A stretch of 42,205 nt of DNA from Candidatus Roizmanbacteria bacterium UBA6242 (GTDB lineage: Bacteria > Patescibacteriota > Microgenomatia > UBA1406 > GWC2-37-13), in contig DJWA01000020.1 of assembly GCA_002440905.1 (NCBI GenBank), positions 1-42,205 on the forward strand, read 5' to 3'. A program made the translations under genes and the position numbers. This document shows positions 1 through 8,713 of this stretch, piece by piece. Under the pieces are notes generated by a model. That model did no database searches. It saw only the letters and a list, made by a program, of their open reading frames with translations, and was not told the DNA's origin. Within the stretch, counting starts at the first letter, position 1. The number at the start of each line of letters is the position of its first letter.

Positions 1-1
1 G

Positions 2-664
2 GATTCACCAACGGATGTGGCTACCAGCCAGAGTCTGCTCGTATCTTTAAAAACCACTGCCTCAGATACCGATGTCGATAACCTAAAATACAAAATTGAA
101 CTTTGTACCAACGCGACGATGACTTTAAACTGCCAAACGTTCGATCAGACAGTGTCACAGACCGGGTGGAGCGGACAAAACGCCGACACAAATACGACAT
201 ATACGTCAGGAACCCAAGGAACTTATAATATCCAGTCGGCCTTATCCCCGGCAACTACCTACTACTGGAGAAGTTACGCCATTGATCCATCAGGTTCAAA
301 TACCTGGAGCACAACCCAAGGGACACCGTATTCGTTTACGACAACTTCAACCGACTATCCTACACAGTGTTTAATTGAAAAATCGGCCAACAACGACTCT
401 ATTGTCGTTAAATGGAACGACAACTCGACAAACGAGATCAACTACGAGATCCAAAAGAATACCGATGGCGGAGGATTCTCACTCCTACAGACGCTTGCCG
501 CCAATTCGGTAAGCCACCAAGACGATTCTGTTTCAAACGGGCATACTTACCAGTATCGCGTGGCGGCAATATTCTCAGGTCCCCAATACTCCCAATGGTG
601 CACAACCAGCACCGTATCTTTGGGCTTTGGAACGCTCAACTTGGAAGGAATAAATTTGGAATGA
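2..664 (+). CDS. Fibronectin type III surface protein, C-terminal fragment
   Basis: The frame is open to the left edge, so the true start lies outside the window; the GTG at 17 reads as an internal Val. The first ~110 residues look like an Fn3/Ig-type beta-sandwich (SPTDVATSQS start, then TTYYWRSYAIDPSGSN near the end of the fold). A second Fn3 domain follows (VVKWNDNSTNEINYEIQ ... TYQYRVAAI). Several Cys residues (ELC, LNC, TQC, QWC) suggest disulfides. No C-terminal membrane anchor or sorting signal is visible. It is probably the end of a large secreted adhesin-like protein, followed by two more secreted-protein genes on the same strand. The domain call is secure; the biological role is not known. 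Confidence 0.75.
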   Translation, partial: DSPTDVATSQSLLVSLKTTASDTDVDNLKYKIELCTNATMTLNCQTFDQTVSQTGWSGQNADTNTTYTSGTQGTYNIQSALSPATTYYWRSYAIDPSGSNTWSTTQGTPYSFTTTSTDYPTQCLIEKSANNDSIVVKWNDNSTNEINYEIQKNTDGGGFSLLQTLAANSVSHQDDSVSNGHTYQYRVAAIFSGPQYSQWCTTSTVSLGFGTLNLEGINLE

Positions 665-784
665 GAACATTTTACATATATCAATTCCACAAAGATCCAA
701 TGACGAATAATGCGCGTATTAAATACCCCTTGATTTTAAAAAAAATCTTAACTATTATGAATTTAATAGTGGTTACCCATTTCC

Positions 785-1354
785 ATGTTAAAAAATACTA
801 AGGTAAAAAATGTCTTCTTAATTTCCTTGCTTATTTTGGCGATAGTTTTTGTTGTTGTGTCTTACTATTACTCCCAAATCGTCCCGACTCAAGTAGAACA
901 AACACCGGACTTAACGGAAAATGAAGTCCCCACAGACATTCCAGAAGAATTTCCTCTTACAGAACCTGTTGTCTCAGATGTTAGTCCGACGGTTTCGCCT
1001 ACCCCAAGACCCCTGCCCCACGGTAAGAGGACATTTGTCGTCTCTCTTCCCGCAAATGTTAAGGGGCCGAGAATCGGTAAGGGCACAATTGATCCGTATG
1101 ACCCAGCCTTAAATGGACAACAAAGCTTGGTAATCGAGGTTAATGACACCGTTTCCGTACAGAAAGTGGTTGCGGTCCTGAAAACGGATAACAAAACTGT
1201 CGAACATGCCCTTCAACCGGAAACCCCTGGACAGATGAAAGGAAATTGGACCGGAACTTGGGTCATGGATGACAGCTATGATTACACGTATGTATTGAGC
1301 GTAAGAGCGACGAGTGCCAATGGAACTACCATGGCTGATTTAACAACCAGATAA
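785..1354 (+). CDS. Membrane-anchored extracellular protein, unknown function
   Basis: 189 aa. A short basic N-terminus (MLKNTKVKN) precedes one hydrophobic segment at about residues 10-28, consistent with a signal anchor. An acidic, Pro/Thr-rich linker (about 35-80, with SPTPRP) leads to a C-terminal region rich in beta-strand character (about 85-189), possibly an Ig-like domain. No catalytic motif is seen. The stop (1352-1354) is one base before the next ATG (1356), so the two genes are probably co-transcribed. I do not recognise the family. An exported single-domain surface protein is the most that can be said. Confidence 0.6.
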   Translation: MLKNTKVKNVFLISLLILAIVFVVVSYYYSQIVPTQVEQTPDLTENEVPTDIPEEFPLTEPVVSDVSPTVSPTPRPLPHGKRTFVVSLPANVKGPRIGKGTIDPYDPALNGQQSLVIEVNDTVSVQKVVAVLKTDNKTVEHALQPETPGQMKGNWTGTWVMDDSYDYTYVLSVRATSANGTTMADLTTR

Positions 1355-1355
1355 T

Positions 1356-2105
1356 ATGGACCTAAAAAAAACATTACTGACTACGGCCATCTTCCTAAGC
1401 GCTTTTCTTGTAATGACATCGATGAGTCCCGTGAATGCGGTAGTCTGTTCAAGTACGACAATAAGTTCTACTTGCGAATTCCAATACGCTAAGGACGGAT
1501 TTGATTCCGGAGATGCCACCAATGACCAAGCGGTAACTGTTTCCTCCGGAACGTTGATTATCGGTTCGAGCGTACCTAATCAAGAACTGGCGATTGGTAA
1601 ATTAATTCTAAACGGTGGAGCCGTAACCATTTATGATGGCGCTAAACTCCATTTAGGAGCCAAAATCTGGATGGTAGATCAAGATGCCGACGGATATCCG
1701 GCAAGCACCACTCAATATATTCAAGAAGTAGCCCCGGCTAATGGTCGAAGAAAGGCGGCAATGACCTTGCCCATAGTAACCGATTGTGACGATACTCAAA
1801 GTAACGTTAGACCAAACCAAACTGGTTTTTTTACGACAGCTATTCCGGCCGGTGGTCCGAAGGCTGGAACGTTTGACTATAACTGCGATAACGTAATTAC
1901 CAAACAATATACGTCTTCAGCCGCTTATGCCTGTAATACCACCGGATGTGCCGACCATTATTACACGGTTGTTTCTGGTTGGGCCGATGGTTCAAATCCT
2001 GCTTGTGGTACAACCGAAGCTTATAGAACAGCCAGTTACGGCACCTGCGCTTCTTTATCCGCCTGTAATTACGGAACAACTAACTACGCGCAAGGCTGCA
2101 AGTGA
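1356..2105 (+). CDS. Secreted Cys-rich protein with MopE-like metal-binding motif
   Basis: 249 aa with a typical signal peptide (basic MDLKK, hydrophobic core to about residue 25, cleavage probably after VNA). The middle contains a calcium-loop-like run (DQDADGYPA) and then a DCDDTQSNVRPN ... FDYNCDN pattern. This resembles the short repeat found in MopE-type metal-binding and other bacterial surface proteins, where CDDxDxxxxP and NCD elements pair by a disulfide. The C-terminal ~60 residues carry six more Cys. There is no membrane anchor at the end, so it may be released or held by partners. It ends exactly where the convergent gene at 2106 ends. Motif recognition is good; function is inferred. 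Confidence 0.6.
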   Translation: MDLKKTLLTTAIFLSAFLVMTSMSPVNAVVCSSTTISSTCEFQYAKDGFDSGDATNDQAVTVSSGTLIIGSSVPNQELAIGKLILNGGAVTIYDGAKLHLGAKIWMVDQDADGYPASTTQYIQEVAPANGRRKAAMTLPIVTDCDDTQSNVRPNQTGFFTTAIPAGGPKAGTFDYNCDNVITKQYTSSAAYACNTTGCADHYYTVVSGWADGSNPACGTTEAYRTASYGTCASLSACNYGTTNYAQGCK

Positions 2106-3755
2106 TTACTTAAGTAAGGGAGGATTGACTTCATTATTTACCTCAAGAACCATTTGTTTGAATGATGTAATCCTGTGTTCCCACATCGAGTTAACTTTGT
2201 CGGAATATGATTTCAAGTATTCATGAGCCGCCTTCTCGCCCTCGACTCTTTCAGTCAAATAAAAGAGATTCCTTAATCTTAACTTTAAATCTCCCCCATA
2301 CGGATCCCACATCATCGATCGGCGGTATTTAGCGAGCGCTTCACGGTCTTTCCCGTAATTTAGATCCAACAAGGCAAGGTATTCCGTTGCTTCGGTATCT
2401 GAATAATATATACGTCCGTATAAATTGCTATAGAACAGGGCGTTCTTATATTCCCCCTTATTTATGGACTTGTTAATTATCTTCTGGTAAAGTTTTTTAT
2501 TAGACGGGTCAAACACTAGAGCGGCCTCATATTTGCCGATGTTAATAAGCGCCCTGGAGACGAAAGCGAATTGGATTATGATTATAGGCGTCAAGAATAT
2601 CCCAATAAGTCTGTTGGGATCCAAATTCAGATTATAATTGGCCGCTCTTTTATCTTCAAACATCAACCCTAACAGAATAAAGAAGATGAAGAGTACTGAA
2701 TATATCTTAAAGCTATAATACATTTGGAAATTTGCTAACAGCCCAAGAAAAACAAAAAAGACTATGTCTTTCCGGCTTTTCTTTATCGCGTAAATAACGA
2801 CACCCAAAAAAGCCAGCATTGCCGGAAGACCCAATTCAGTCGCCATGTCGAGAAAGATATTGTGGCTGGTTCTTGACCAAAAGAGATGGAGATCGTTGTA
2901 TCTGAAAGACGCTACGCCGAAGTTGCCGAATCCGACACCAAATATTGGATAATCCCTTATTGCCCTTACTCCCGACAAAAAAAAAGAATTCCTATGGCTT
3001 ATGATATCGTCGCGGTGACTGACATATTTGGAAATTACGCTACAGCAGCTATCTAAGTTAACGTTCGGAATAAAATAGAATATCCCAATAAGCACAAATA
3101 CTATTAGAACAACCTTATAGAAATATTCCGATTTCTTTTTCAGCACAAGAAACATTGTTATCACGATTGCGATATATGCCGTGAACGCAGACCGGGAAAA
3201 AGAAATAAGGAAAATGGGCACGGATGATAGAAGGATTATCAGCCCGGTATTCTTTCTTTTACCTTCAAAAACAAGAAAACTCCCGATAATCATCGGAATA
3301 AGGAGAAAATCGCCCAAGTTATTGTGATCGTTTAATCGGGAATAAAGCAGACTGAAACCCGTCAAGGGATAGAATAAACCCACCAAAGAGGTTGCCATTA
3401 ATAGTAATGACGCGACTATCAAAAAATTAAATATCCAGGCTTTTGTTTCGTTTCTGTAGTTGTATGCGATAACAGACACGAAAAATAAGGATGGGTATAT
3501 GAGTAAACCCGGAGCCGACTGGGCAATGTTTATGGAGAGTGCAGTCGAAACAACCAGAAAAAAAATAAAGACAGCGTACAACGTAGCAATTACTGTTGGA
3601 ATCCGGAAGTTTTTTTCCTTTCCGGTTATTTTCCCAAAAAGCAATATAAAAAAGGGGCTAATAATAATTAGAAAGTAGGATATTTCATGGCCGAATTTGA
3701 GTCCCAACCCCTCAAAAACCAAAAGTAAAGATAAGAAAAAACCCATAAGCCACAT
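2106..3755 (-). CDS. O-antigen ligase (Wzy/WaaL)-like membrane protein with C-terminal TPR-like region
   Basis: 549 aa. The first ~380 residues are a series of hydrophobic helices. The central part has the hallmark O-antigen ligase/polymerase pattern: FSRSA at the end of one helix, a large periplasmic loop with FGVGFGNFGV, and SRTSHNIFLDMATELG with the conserved His. The C-terminal ~150 residues are soluble and helical (KYEAALVFDPSNKKLYQK, KDREALAKYR), looking like degenerate TPRs. Family members transfer lipid-linked glycans to acceptors such as lipids or pilins. The gene diverges from the prepilin at 3775, and similar proteins occur at 4453 and 31583. The start could also be the ATG at 3746; 3755 is chosen because a TATAAT (3764-3769) lies 8 nt upstream. 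Confidence 0.75.
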   Translation of the reverse strand: MWLMGFFLSLLLVFEGLGLKFGHEISYFLIIISPFFILLFGKITGKEKNFRIPTVIATLYAVFIFFLVVSTALSINIAQSAPGLLIYPSLFFVSVIAYNYRNETKAWIFNFLIVASLLLMATSLVGLFYPLTGFSLLYSRLNDHNNLGDFLLIPMIIGSFLVFEGKRKNTGLIILLSSVPIFLISFSRSAFTAYIAIVITMFLVLKKKSEYFYKVVLIVFVLIGIFYFIPNVNLDSCCSVISKYVSHRDDIISHRNSFFLSGVRAIRDYPIFGVGFGNFGVASFRYNDLHLFWSRTSHNIFLDMATELGLPAMLAFLGVVIYAIKKSRKDIVFFVFLGLLANFQMYYSFKIYSVLFIFFILLGLMFEDKRAANYNLNLDPNRLIGIFLTPIIIIQFAFVSRALINIGKYEAALVFDPSNKKLYQKIINKSINKGEYKNALFYSNLYGRIYYSDTEATEYLALLDLNYGKDREALAKYRRSMMWDPYGGDLKLRLRNLFYLTERVEGEKAAHEYLKSYSDKVNSMWEHRITSFKQMVLEVNNEVNPPLLK

Positions 3756-3774
3756 ATGCTATCATTATATAGCA
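3756..3774. promoter_or_regulatory. Overlapping divergent promoter region, 19 bp
   Basis: Only 19 bases separate the divergent starts of the ligase-like gene (minus) and the prepilin gene (plus). A minus-strand TATAAT sits at 3764-3769, and plus-strand TATCAT/TATATA elements lie at 3760-3771. Both transcripts would begin close to their ATG, and the two -10 regions overlap physically, so the two genes may compete for polymerase. This is inferred from hexamer matches only. Confidence 0.4.
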
Positions 3775-4449
3775 ATGAACAAAAAAGGATTTACCCTGCT
3801 TGAACTTCTTATTGTCGTCACGATCGTCACTGTTTTGAGTATCGGATTAATCCTACTACTTAATCCTAAAAAACAGTTCGATAAAGCACAGGACACCCAG
3901 AAAGCTACCGATCTTGACAATTTAAGGAAGGCGTTTGAGGACTATTACGGTGACAAAGGCTGTTACCCCAAACCTTCGGACGTTTGTTTTTCAGGTTCAT
4001 ATAACGGCAACCCCGTCCAAAATCTCTGTTTCATCTGTGGGACCGAGCCCGGATCGCCGACTTTATCCCCCTATCTTAAAAAAATGCCCTGCGACCCGAC
4101 GTACCCCACCAAGAAATATCTATATTACGTCGAGGGAAGCCTTGATTGTCCCCAAACTTTTAAAATTTATACCGATTTTAATACTCCGGATAACCAACTT
4201 GCCGGAGACGTCGGTTGCGGTAATGGAGGATGTGGTGAAGCTCCCAATTTCGGTTATGACTATGGCGTCACCAGCCCAGATACCAACCTTTCCGTTAGTA
4301 ATTATTTCTATTGCTACACGGATGCCAGAACCTGCGACAACTGCCTAACGTATTACAATTGCACCAGTAACCCAACTTGCATTACAATATATGGTACGTT
4401 TGACCAATGCTGTGACGGAAAAAGTCCGAAGCCGGCCGGTTGCCCGTAA
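3775..4449 (+). CDS. Type IV prepilin-like protein, Cys-rich
   Basis: 224 aa from the ATG at 3775. The N-terminus is a classic class III signal: MNKKG followed by FTLLELLIVVTIVTVL, with cleavage expected after Gly5 and the conserved Glu at mature position 5. This fixes the start; the in-frame ATG at 3697 would add 26 residues before the leader and would run into the divergent gene. After the hydrophobic alpha1 helix comes a typical pilin/pseudopilin start (LDNLRKAFEDYYGDKGCYP). The C-terminal domain has 16 Cys in the mature protein, an unusual density suggesting a disulfide-stabilised globular head. It lies between two O-antigen-ligase-like genes, one only 3 nt downstream, so it is a candidate glycosylated pilin. 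Confidence 0.85.
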   Translation: MNKKGFTLLELLIVVTIVTVLSIGLILLLNPKKQFDKAQDTQKATDLDNLRKAFEDYYGDKGCYPKPSDVCFSGSYNGNPVQNLCFICGTEPGSPTLSPYLKKMPCDPTYPTKKYLYYVEGSLDCPQTFKIYTDFNTPDNQLAGDVGCGNGGCGEAPNFGYDYGVTSPDTNLSVSNYFYCYTDARTCDNCLTYYNCTSNPTCITIYGTFDQCCDGKSPKPAGCP

Positions 4450-4452
4450 TTT

Positions 4453-6372
4453 ATGGATAATCTAAACTATATAAAAAGGATTTTACTGGCGATTTTTGTA
4501 TTTATTTCTCCGGTGTTTTTCTTATCTACTAGCGCCGAGTATTACTCGACCAATAAATTTTATCTTCTGGTATTTTTCACCCTAACCTTGATGCTTTTGA
4601 ATTCGATAGAGATCATCTTCAAAAAAAAGATAAACTTTATGGGCAACAAAATTGATCTCCCGCTTGTTTTATTTCTTGTCGCACTTGCCCTATCAATAAT
4701 CTTCTCGTCAACAAACAAAGTCCAAGCCCTCGTTAGCACCAATCTAGGACTAATTCCGGTTTTCTTTATTTTCGTTTTTTACCTCTTCCTTTCAAAAAGC
4801 GACGAAAAGACAAAACTCCTTATAGACGCCGTCCTTTTCTATTCATCGGTTATGGTTTCGACCGTAACGATATTTTTGTTTTTCCAGCCGTTTTCGTTAA
4901 TCACCCTGCCTGCAGCCTGGAGATTTTTGGGACTACCTCTTTTCACGCCTCTCGGGGCTACGACCGATTTGGTTGTATTTTTGAGTTTTGCCACAATCTA
5001 CAGGATTATTAGGAAGAAGTTCTCAACCGCGGACGTTGTCATGTTGGCTATTAACGTCTCCGCTCTAGGGCTGTCAATATTCAATCTCTTCAAGCCGAAT
5101 GCCGTTGCCATTCCCCCATTCAGGCTTTCTTGGTACGCCGCCCTTGAAATATTAAAAACCCCCCAGACGGCTCTTTTTGGAATCGGGATAGATAACTTTT
5201 CGATCGTTTTCACGCGCGTTAAAGACGCCATATACAATCAATCGCTCCTTTGGCAGATCAACGGATTCTCAGTCTCAAGATCGATCATTCTTCATGTTTT
5301 AACTGAGGCCGGATTTATCGGCCTAACCTCATTCTTATTTGTGCTTTATAGCGCTTTTAGGACTACCTTTAATGACGATAACAAATTTTCAAAACTGGTG
5401 ATGTTATTGTGGGTTGTTATTATCCTCTTTTTCCCTATCAGTTTCTTTACGTTATTTCTTTTTTTCCTCACTTTAGCCCTATTGGTAAAAAACCACGGAC
5501 AACGAGAGATAAACCTAAACGAAGGCTTTCCATATTATATGCCGGCCGCCCTGATTATTTTTGTCGCTATTGGAGTTTCCGGGTATTTGCTTACAAGAAG
5601 CTATACTTCTGAATATTTTTTCAAGAAATCGCTCGACGGGCTTGTTGCTAATAATGTCAAGGATGTTTACGACAATATGCGTTTATCCCGCATTTATAAT
5701 CCATATAACGAGCGAGTCATCCTCAACTTTTCCCAGACCAATCTAATTATCGCCAACAACCTGTCCCAGAAAGAAAACCTGACTGAAGACGACCGACAGA
5801 CAATTGCCCGTGCTATCCAGGCAGCAATTTCAGAAGCCAAGGAACTCATAAAACTAAACCCCAACAAGGCTCAACACTGGGAAAACCTGGCTAACATTTA
5901 CCGCACTATGATCCCGTTAGCGGAAGGGTCTGACGCTTGGACGGTGTCAGCCTACCAGAGGGCAATCATTCTTGACCCCCAAAACCCGTCCTATCGGCTG
6001 GCTTTGGGAAGCGTATATTATCTTCTTCAAAGATATCCTGAAGCAATTTCCTTTTTTGAACAAGCCGCCGCTCTGAAACCCGACTGGGCAAACGCTTACT
6101 ACAACTTGTCTTGGACGTATTACCAGAACAATGAATTCGAAAAAGCGACTCTGGCAATGCAAAATGTCGTCAACCTAGTAGATAGAAATACCAACCCGGA
6201 AGACTGGCAAAAAGCCAACGAGGATCTTGAACAGTTCAAGAAACAACTACCCATTGAAGAAGATCCACAAACAGATGCCTCAACCGATGAACTCAAGTTG
6301 CCAGAATCGATAGCGCCAACTATTGAACCCAAGATCGAGCTTCCTAAGGAAGCCTCGCCCGAGGCAAACTGA
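4453..6372 (+). CDS. O-antigen ligase-like membrane protein fused to TPR domain
   Basis: 639 aa. Roughly eleven or twelve hydrophobic helices occupy residues 1-400. The periplasmic loop contains FGIGIDNFSIVFTRVKD and ILHVLTEAGFIGL, the Wzy/WaaL-type pattern with conserved His and Glu-Ala-Gly. Residues ~400-590 contain TPRs, clearest at NPSYRLALGSVYYLLQRYPEA and KPDWANAYYNLSWTYYQNN. The last ~50 residues are acidic and Pro-rich. It probably polymerises or transfers glycans at the outer face of the membrane. The start is 3 nt after the prepilin stop, so both are probably translated from one mRNA; this supports, without proving, a role in pilin glycosylation. The 3' end carries two small hairpins (6339-6365). 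Confidence 0.75.
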   Translation: MDNLNYIKRILLAIFVFISPVFFLSTSAEYYSTNKFYLLVFFTLTLMLLNSIEIIFKKKINFMGNKIDLPLVLFLVALALSIIFSSTNKVQALVSTNLGLIPVFFIFVFYLFLSKSDEKTKLLIDAVLFYSSVMVSTVTIFLFFQPFSLITLPAAWRFLGLPLFTPLGATTDLVVFLSFATIYRIIRKKFSTADVVMLAINVSALGLSIFNLFKPNAVAIPPFRLSWYAALEILKTPQTALFGIGIDNFSIVFTRVKDAIYNQSLLWQINGFSVSRSIILHVLTEAGFIGLTSFLFVLYSAFRTTFNDDNKFSKLVMLLWVVIILFFPISFFTLFLFFLTLALLVKNHGQREINLNEGFPYYMPAALIIFVAIGVSGYLLTRSYTSEYFFKKSLDGLVANNVKDVYDNMRLSRIYNPYNERVILNFSQTNLIIANNLSQKENLTEDDRQTIARAIQAAISEAKELIKLNPNKAQHWENLANIYRTMIPLAEGSDAWTVSAYQRAIILDPQNPSYRLALGSVYYLLQRYPEAISFFEQAAALKPDWANAYYNLSWTYYQNNEFEKATLAMQNVVNLVDRNTNPEDWQKANEDLEQFKKQLPIEEDPQTDASTDELKLPESIAPTIEPKIELPKEASPEAN

Positions 6373-6373
6373 A

Positions 6374-7429
6374 TTACTTCAAGAAGTTTAAGGGATTCAA
6401 AAGCGTTCCACCAGACCTTATTTCAAAATGAAGATGAGTTCCGGTCGACCTACCAGTTGAACCCATAACTCCTATTTGTTGCCCTTGGGAAACAACCGCT
6501 CCGGCATCAGGACTATATGAGGACATATGTCCGTAAAGTGTCTGATAACCGTTTCCGTGGTCGATGATGATATGGCATCCGTATCCGTAAGTGATGCATC
6601 CGGCATAAATAACCGTTCCGGTATCGGCAGCCAAAATCGGCGGGCTTGAAGAATTGGCGACGTCCAGAGCCATGTGGTACCAAGCAGGATATTGGGTGAT
6701 ACTTCCTGAAGTTGGCCAAATGAAGTTTGATGATCCACGAACACCAGCCTGAATCTGGGCGATAAACTGACCTCCACCCGGCGCTGGAGCTGGTCTGATC
6801 GCGCCCCCAGGCACATAAAGCACCTGGCCCGCGGTCAATGAAAACGTATCTAAATCCGCAAAGTCGTTGAACGGGAAGTTTACGATTCCCTGGGCGTCAG
6901 TACCGTATTTTTTGGCAATACTGTAGACCGTATCGCCAGAGGCTACCGTATGAACAACTCCCGTCACCGGTGGAATATCCAAAGTATCGCCCGGTTTGAT
7001 AATATCGCTATCTAGGTCGTTTGCCCATTTGATAGTGTCGACCGTGATATCAAATTTCTGGGCAATTGTTTCAAGGGTATCTCCCCCACGGACCGTATAT
7101 TCTTCAACTGTGCTTCTTGGCTTGGTAGAAATCACAGTTTCCAAAGCGCTTTCATAAGGATTATAGGAAACAACCGCTGCCGAATAAGTTCTTTCGCCGA
7201 CATCCTTGGCAAAGGGTGAGTTGTCGATAATAATCGGCCCGGCAATGAAGGTTGAGGCAATAATAAGAAGAAACGAAGTATTTAAAAATGACGAGGAATA
7301 ACGTCCCCTTTTGACGATGAGGAAGGCAACAATGACGTCTTTTATTCCCTCAAAGGCATGGCCAGCGGAAAGTATCCGGGAGCTGACATATCCCCACAAA
7401 AATATCCAGAACTGAGGCAAATCTTGCAT
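6374..7429 (-). CDS. LysM-M23 murein hydrolase (LytM-type endopeptidase)
   Basis: 351 aa. One transmembrane segment lies at about residues 48-68. Two LysM peptidoglycan-binding domains follow (about 109-154, YTVRGGDTLETIAQKF; about 158-207, HTVASGDTVYSIAKKY), then an M23 metallopeptidase domain (about 236-351). The zinc ligands and catalytic residues are visible: H252 and D256 in YHMALD, H301 in YGHMS, and H332/H334 in THLHFEI. M23 enzymes cleave peptide cross-bridges or activate amidases in wall remodelling and division. It is the last gene of the minus-strand run from 9849. A TATAAT 14 nt upstream of the ATG suggests it may also have its own promoter. Confidence 0.9.
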   Translation of the reverse strand: MQDLPQFWIFLWGYVSSRILSAGHAFEGIKDVIVAFLIVKRGRYSSSFLNTSFLLIIASTFIAGPIIIDNSPFAKDVGERTYSAAVVSYNPYESALETVISTKPRSTVEEYTVRGGDTLETIAQKFDITVDTIKWANDLDSDIIKPGDTLDIPPVTGVVHTVASGDTVYSIAKKYGTDAQGIVNFPFNDFADLDTFSLTAGQVLYVPGGAIRPAPAPGGGQFIAQIQAGVRGSSNFIWPTSGSITQYPAWYHMALDVANSSSPPILAADTGTVIYAGCITYGYGCHIIIDHGNGYQTLYGHMSSYSPDAGAVVSQGQQIGVMGSTGRSTGTHLHFEIRSGGTLLNPLNFLK

Positions 7430-7444
7430 AAAAGATAACCTATA

Positions 7445-8704
7445 TTATACCAAAGCTTCGGTTATCCTGCTTAGAGCCACTTCGAAAGCGGCTGCTTTTA
7501 AGGGCACTTTGCGCTCTTTTGATTTTTTCCAGATAGCGTCGGTTGCCTTATCCATCATCACCTTTAGGCGGTCGTTCACCTCACGCTCCGACCAGTAGTA
7601 TCCGGCTTTGCCCTGGACCCATTCCAGGTAGGAAACCGTCACTCCTCCTGAGTTTGCTAGAACGTCGGGAACGATAACCGTACCTTTTTTTGAAAGGTAT
7701 TCATAGGCCTGACTCGTTATGGGACCGTTGGCCATTTCAACAATTATTTTTGCCTTAATTTTGCCCATATTTCGGTCATTAATTACGTTTTCAAGAGCTG
7801 CCGGGACTAGGATATCGACCGGCAATTCAAGAAGTTCATCGTTTGAAATCGGCCGACCGTATTTAACGTCGCATACCGATCCTTTACAGTAGCACCCCGA
7901 GACCATACCTTTTTCCTTTTTACACTCGAGGGTTTTCTCAACCGATAGACCGTCCTTGACATAAACGCCTCCTTTGGAATCCGAGACAGCCACGATATTA
8001 AACCCCTCTTCACGGGAAAGTTTGGCAAAATAATATCCCACGTTACCAAATCCTTGAACGGCTACGGTCATACCTTTTGACTTTTTACCCATCTTAGCCA
8101 ATAAGTTTTGAAGAACAAATAAACCTCCACGACCGGTGGCTTCGGTTCGGCCAAGGCTTCCGCCCATAGCAACCGGTTTACCCGTAAACGTCGCCGGACT
8201 TTTGATACCTTTGATCTTCTGATATTCATCAATCATCCAACTCATTATTTGGGGCGTTGTATTAACGTCAGGAGCCGGAACATCGATGTCTTCGCCTATG
8301 AAATGGGCTATTTTAGAGACAAAGGCACGGGATAACCGCTCCAATTCATATTTTGATAGTTTCTTGGGATCAACAGCAACTCCGCCCTTGCCACCCCCGT
8401 AAGGGATACCGGCAACGGCACATTTTATGGACATTAAGGTCGCTAAAGCTTGGACTTCTTCCCTAACAGTATCTTTGTGGAAGCGGATACCGCCCTTATA
8501 TGGGCCAAGAGCATTATTGTGTTGAATCCTCCAACCTTTAAAGACTTTTTTTTCACCCGAATCCATGGGAACAACGAGCGAAAATTCGTGGGCGATCTCG
8601 GGTTCAATAACCCTGGCTGTCAAATTTTTATCTAAGCCCATATTTTGGGCTGTTTTGGAAATGAGCTCTTGTGCGCTCTCAAGCATTTTTGTGCCTGCGT
8701 TCAT
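7445..8704 (-). CDS. gdhA: Glutamate dehydrogenase (Glu/Leu/Phe/Val dehydrogenase family)
   Basis: 419 aa, the usual length for hexameric GDH. The substrate-binding domain has GPYKGGIRFH, the catalytic-Lys region PYGGGKGG, and the conserved Asp in VPAPDVNT. The Rossmann domain has VAVQGFGNVGYYFAKL, which binds NAD(P). It interconverts glutamate with 2-oxoglutarate and ammonium, the main entry or exit point of amino nitrogen where other pathways are missing. It sits 9 nt downstream of trxB and 15 nt upstream of the M23 gene. A short insert with three Cys (ECKKEKGMVSGCYCKGSVC, four in total) lies in the nucleotide-binding domain and is not typical of the family. Cofactor preference cannot be read with confidence. 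Confidence 0.93.
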   Translation of the reverse strand: MNAGTKMLESAQELISKTAQNMGLDKNLTARVIEPEIAHEFSLVVPMDSGEKKVFKGWRIQHNNALGPYKGGIRFHKDTVREEVQALATLMSIKCAVAGIPYGGGKGGVAVDPKKLSKYELERLSRAFVSKIAHFIGEDIDVPAPDVNTTPQIMSWMIDEYQKIKGIKSPATFTGKPVAMGGSLGRTEATGRGGLFVLQNLLAKMGKKSKGMTVAVQGFGNVGYYFAKLSREEGFNIVAVSDSKGGVYVKDGLSVEKTLECKKEKGMVSGCYCKGSVCDVKYGRPISNDELLELPVDILVPAALENVINDRNMGKIKAKIIVEMANGPITSQAYEYLSKKGTVIVPDVLANSGGVTVSYLEWVQGKAGYYWSEREVNDRLKVMMDKATDAIWKKSKERKVPLKAAAFEVALSRITEALV

Positions 8705-8713
8705 ATGTTTGAA

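Noticed and set aside
662..664. TGA as sense codon (recoded lineage)
   Set aside because: Several well-bounded genes end at TGA, and Trp is coded by TGG in the conserved proteins.
3697..3774. Longer N-terminus for the prepilin from an ATG at 3697
   Set aside because: It would put 26 residues before the class III leader and overlap the divergent ligase-like gene; the MNKKGFTLLE start at 3775 is canonical.
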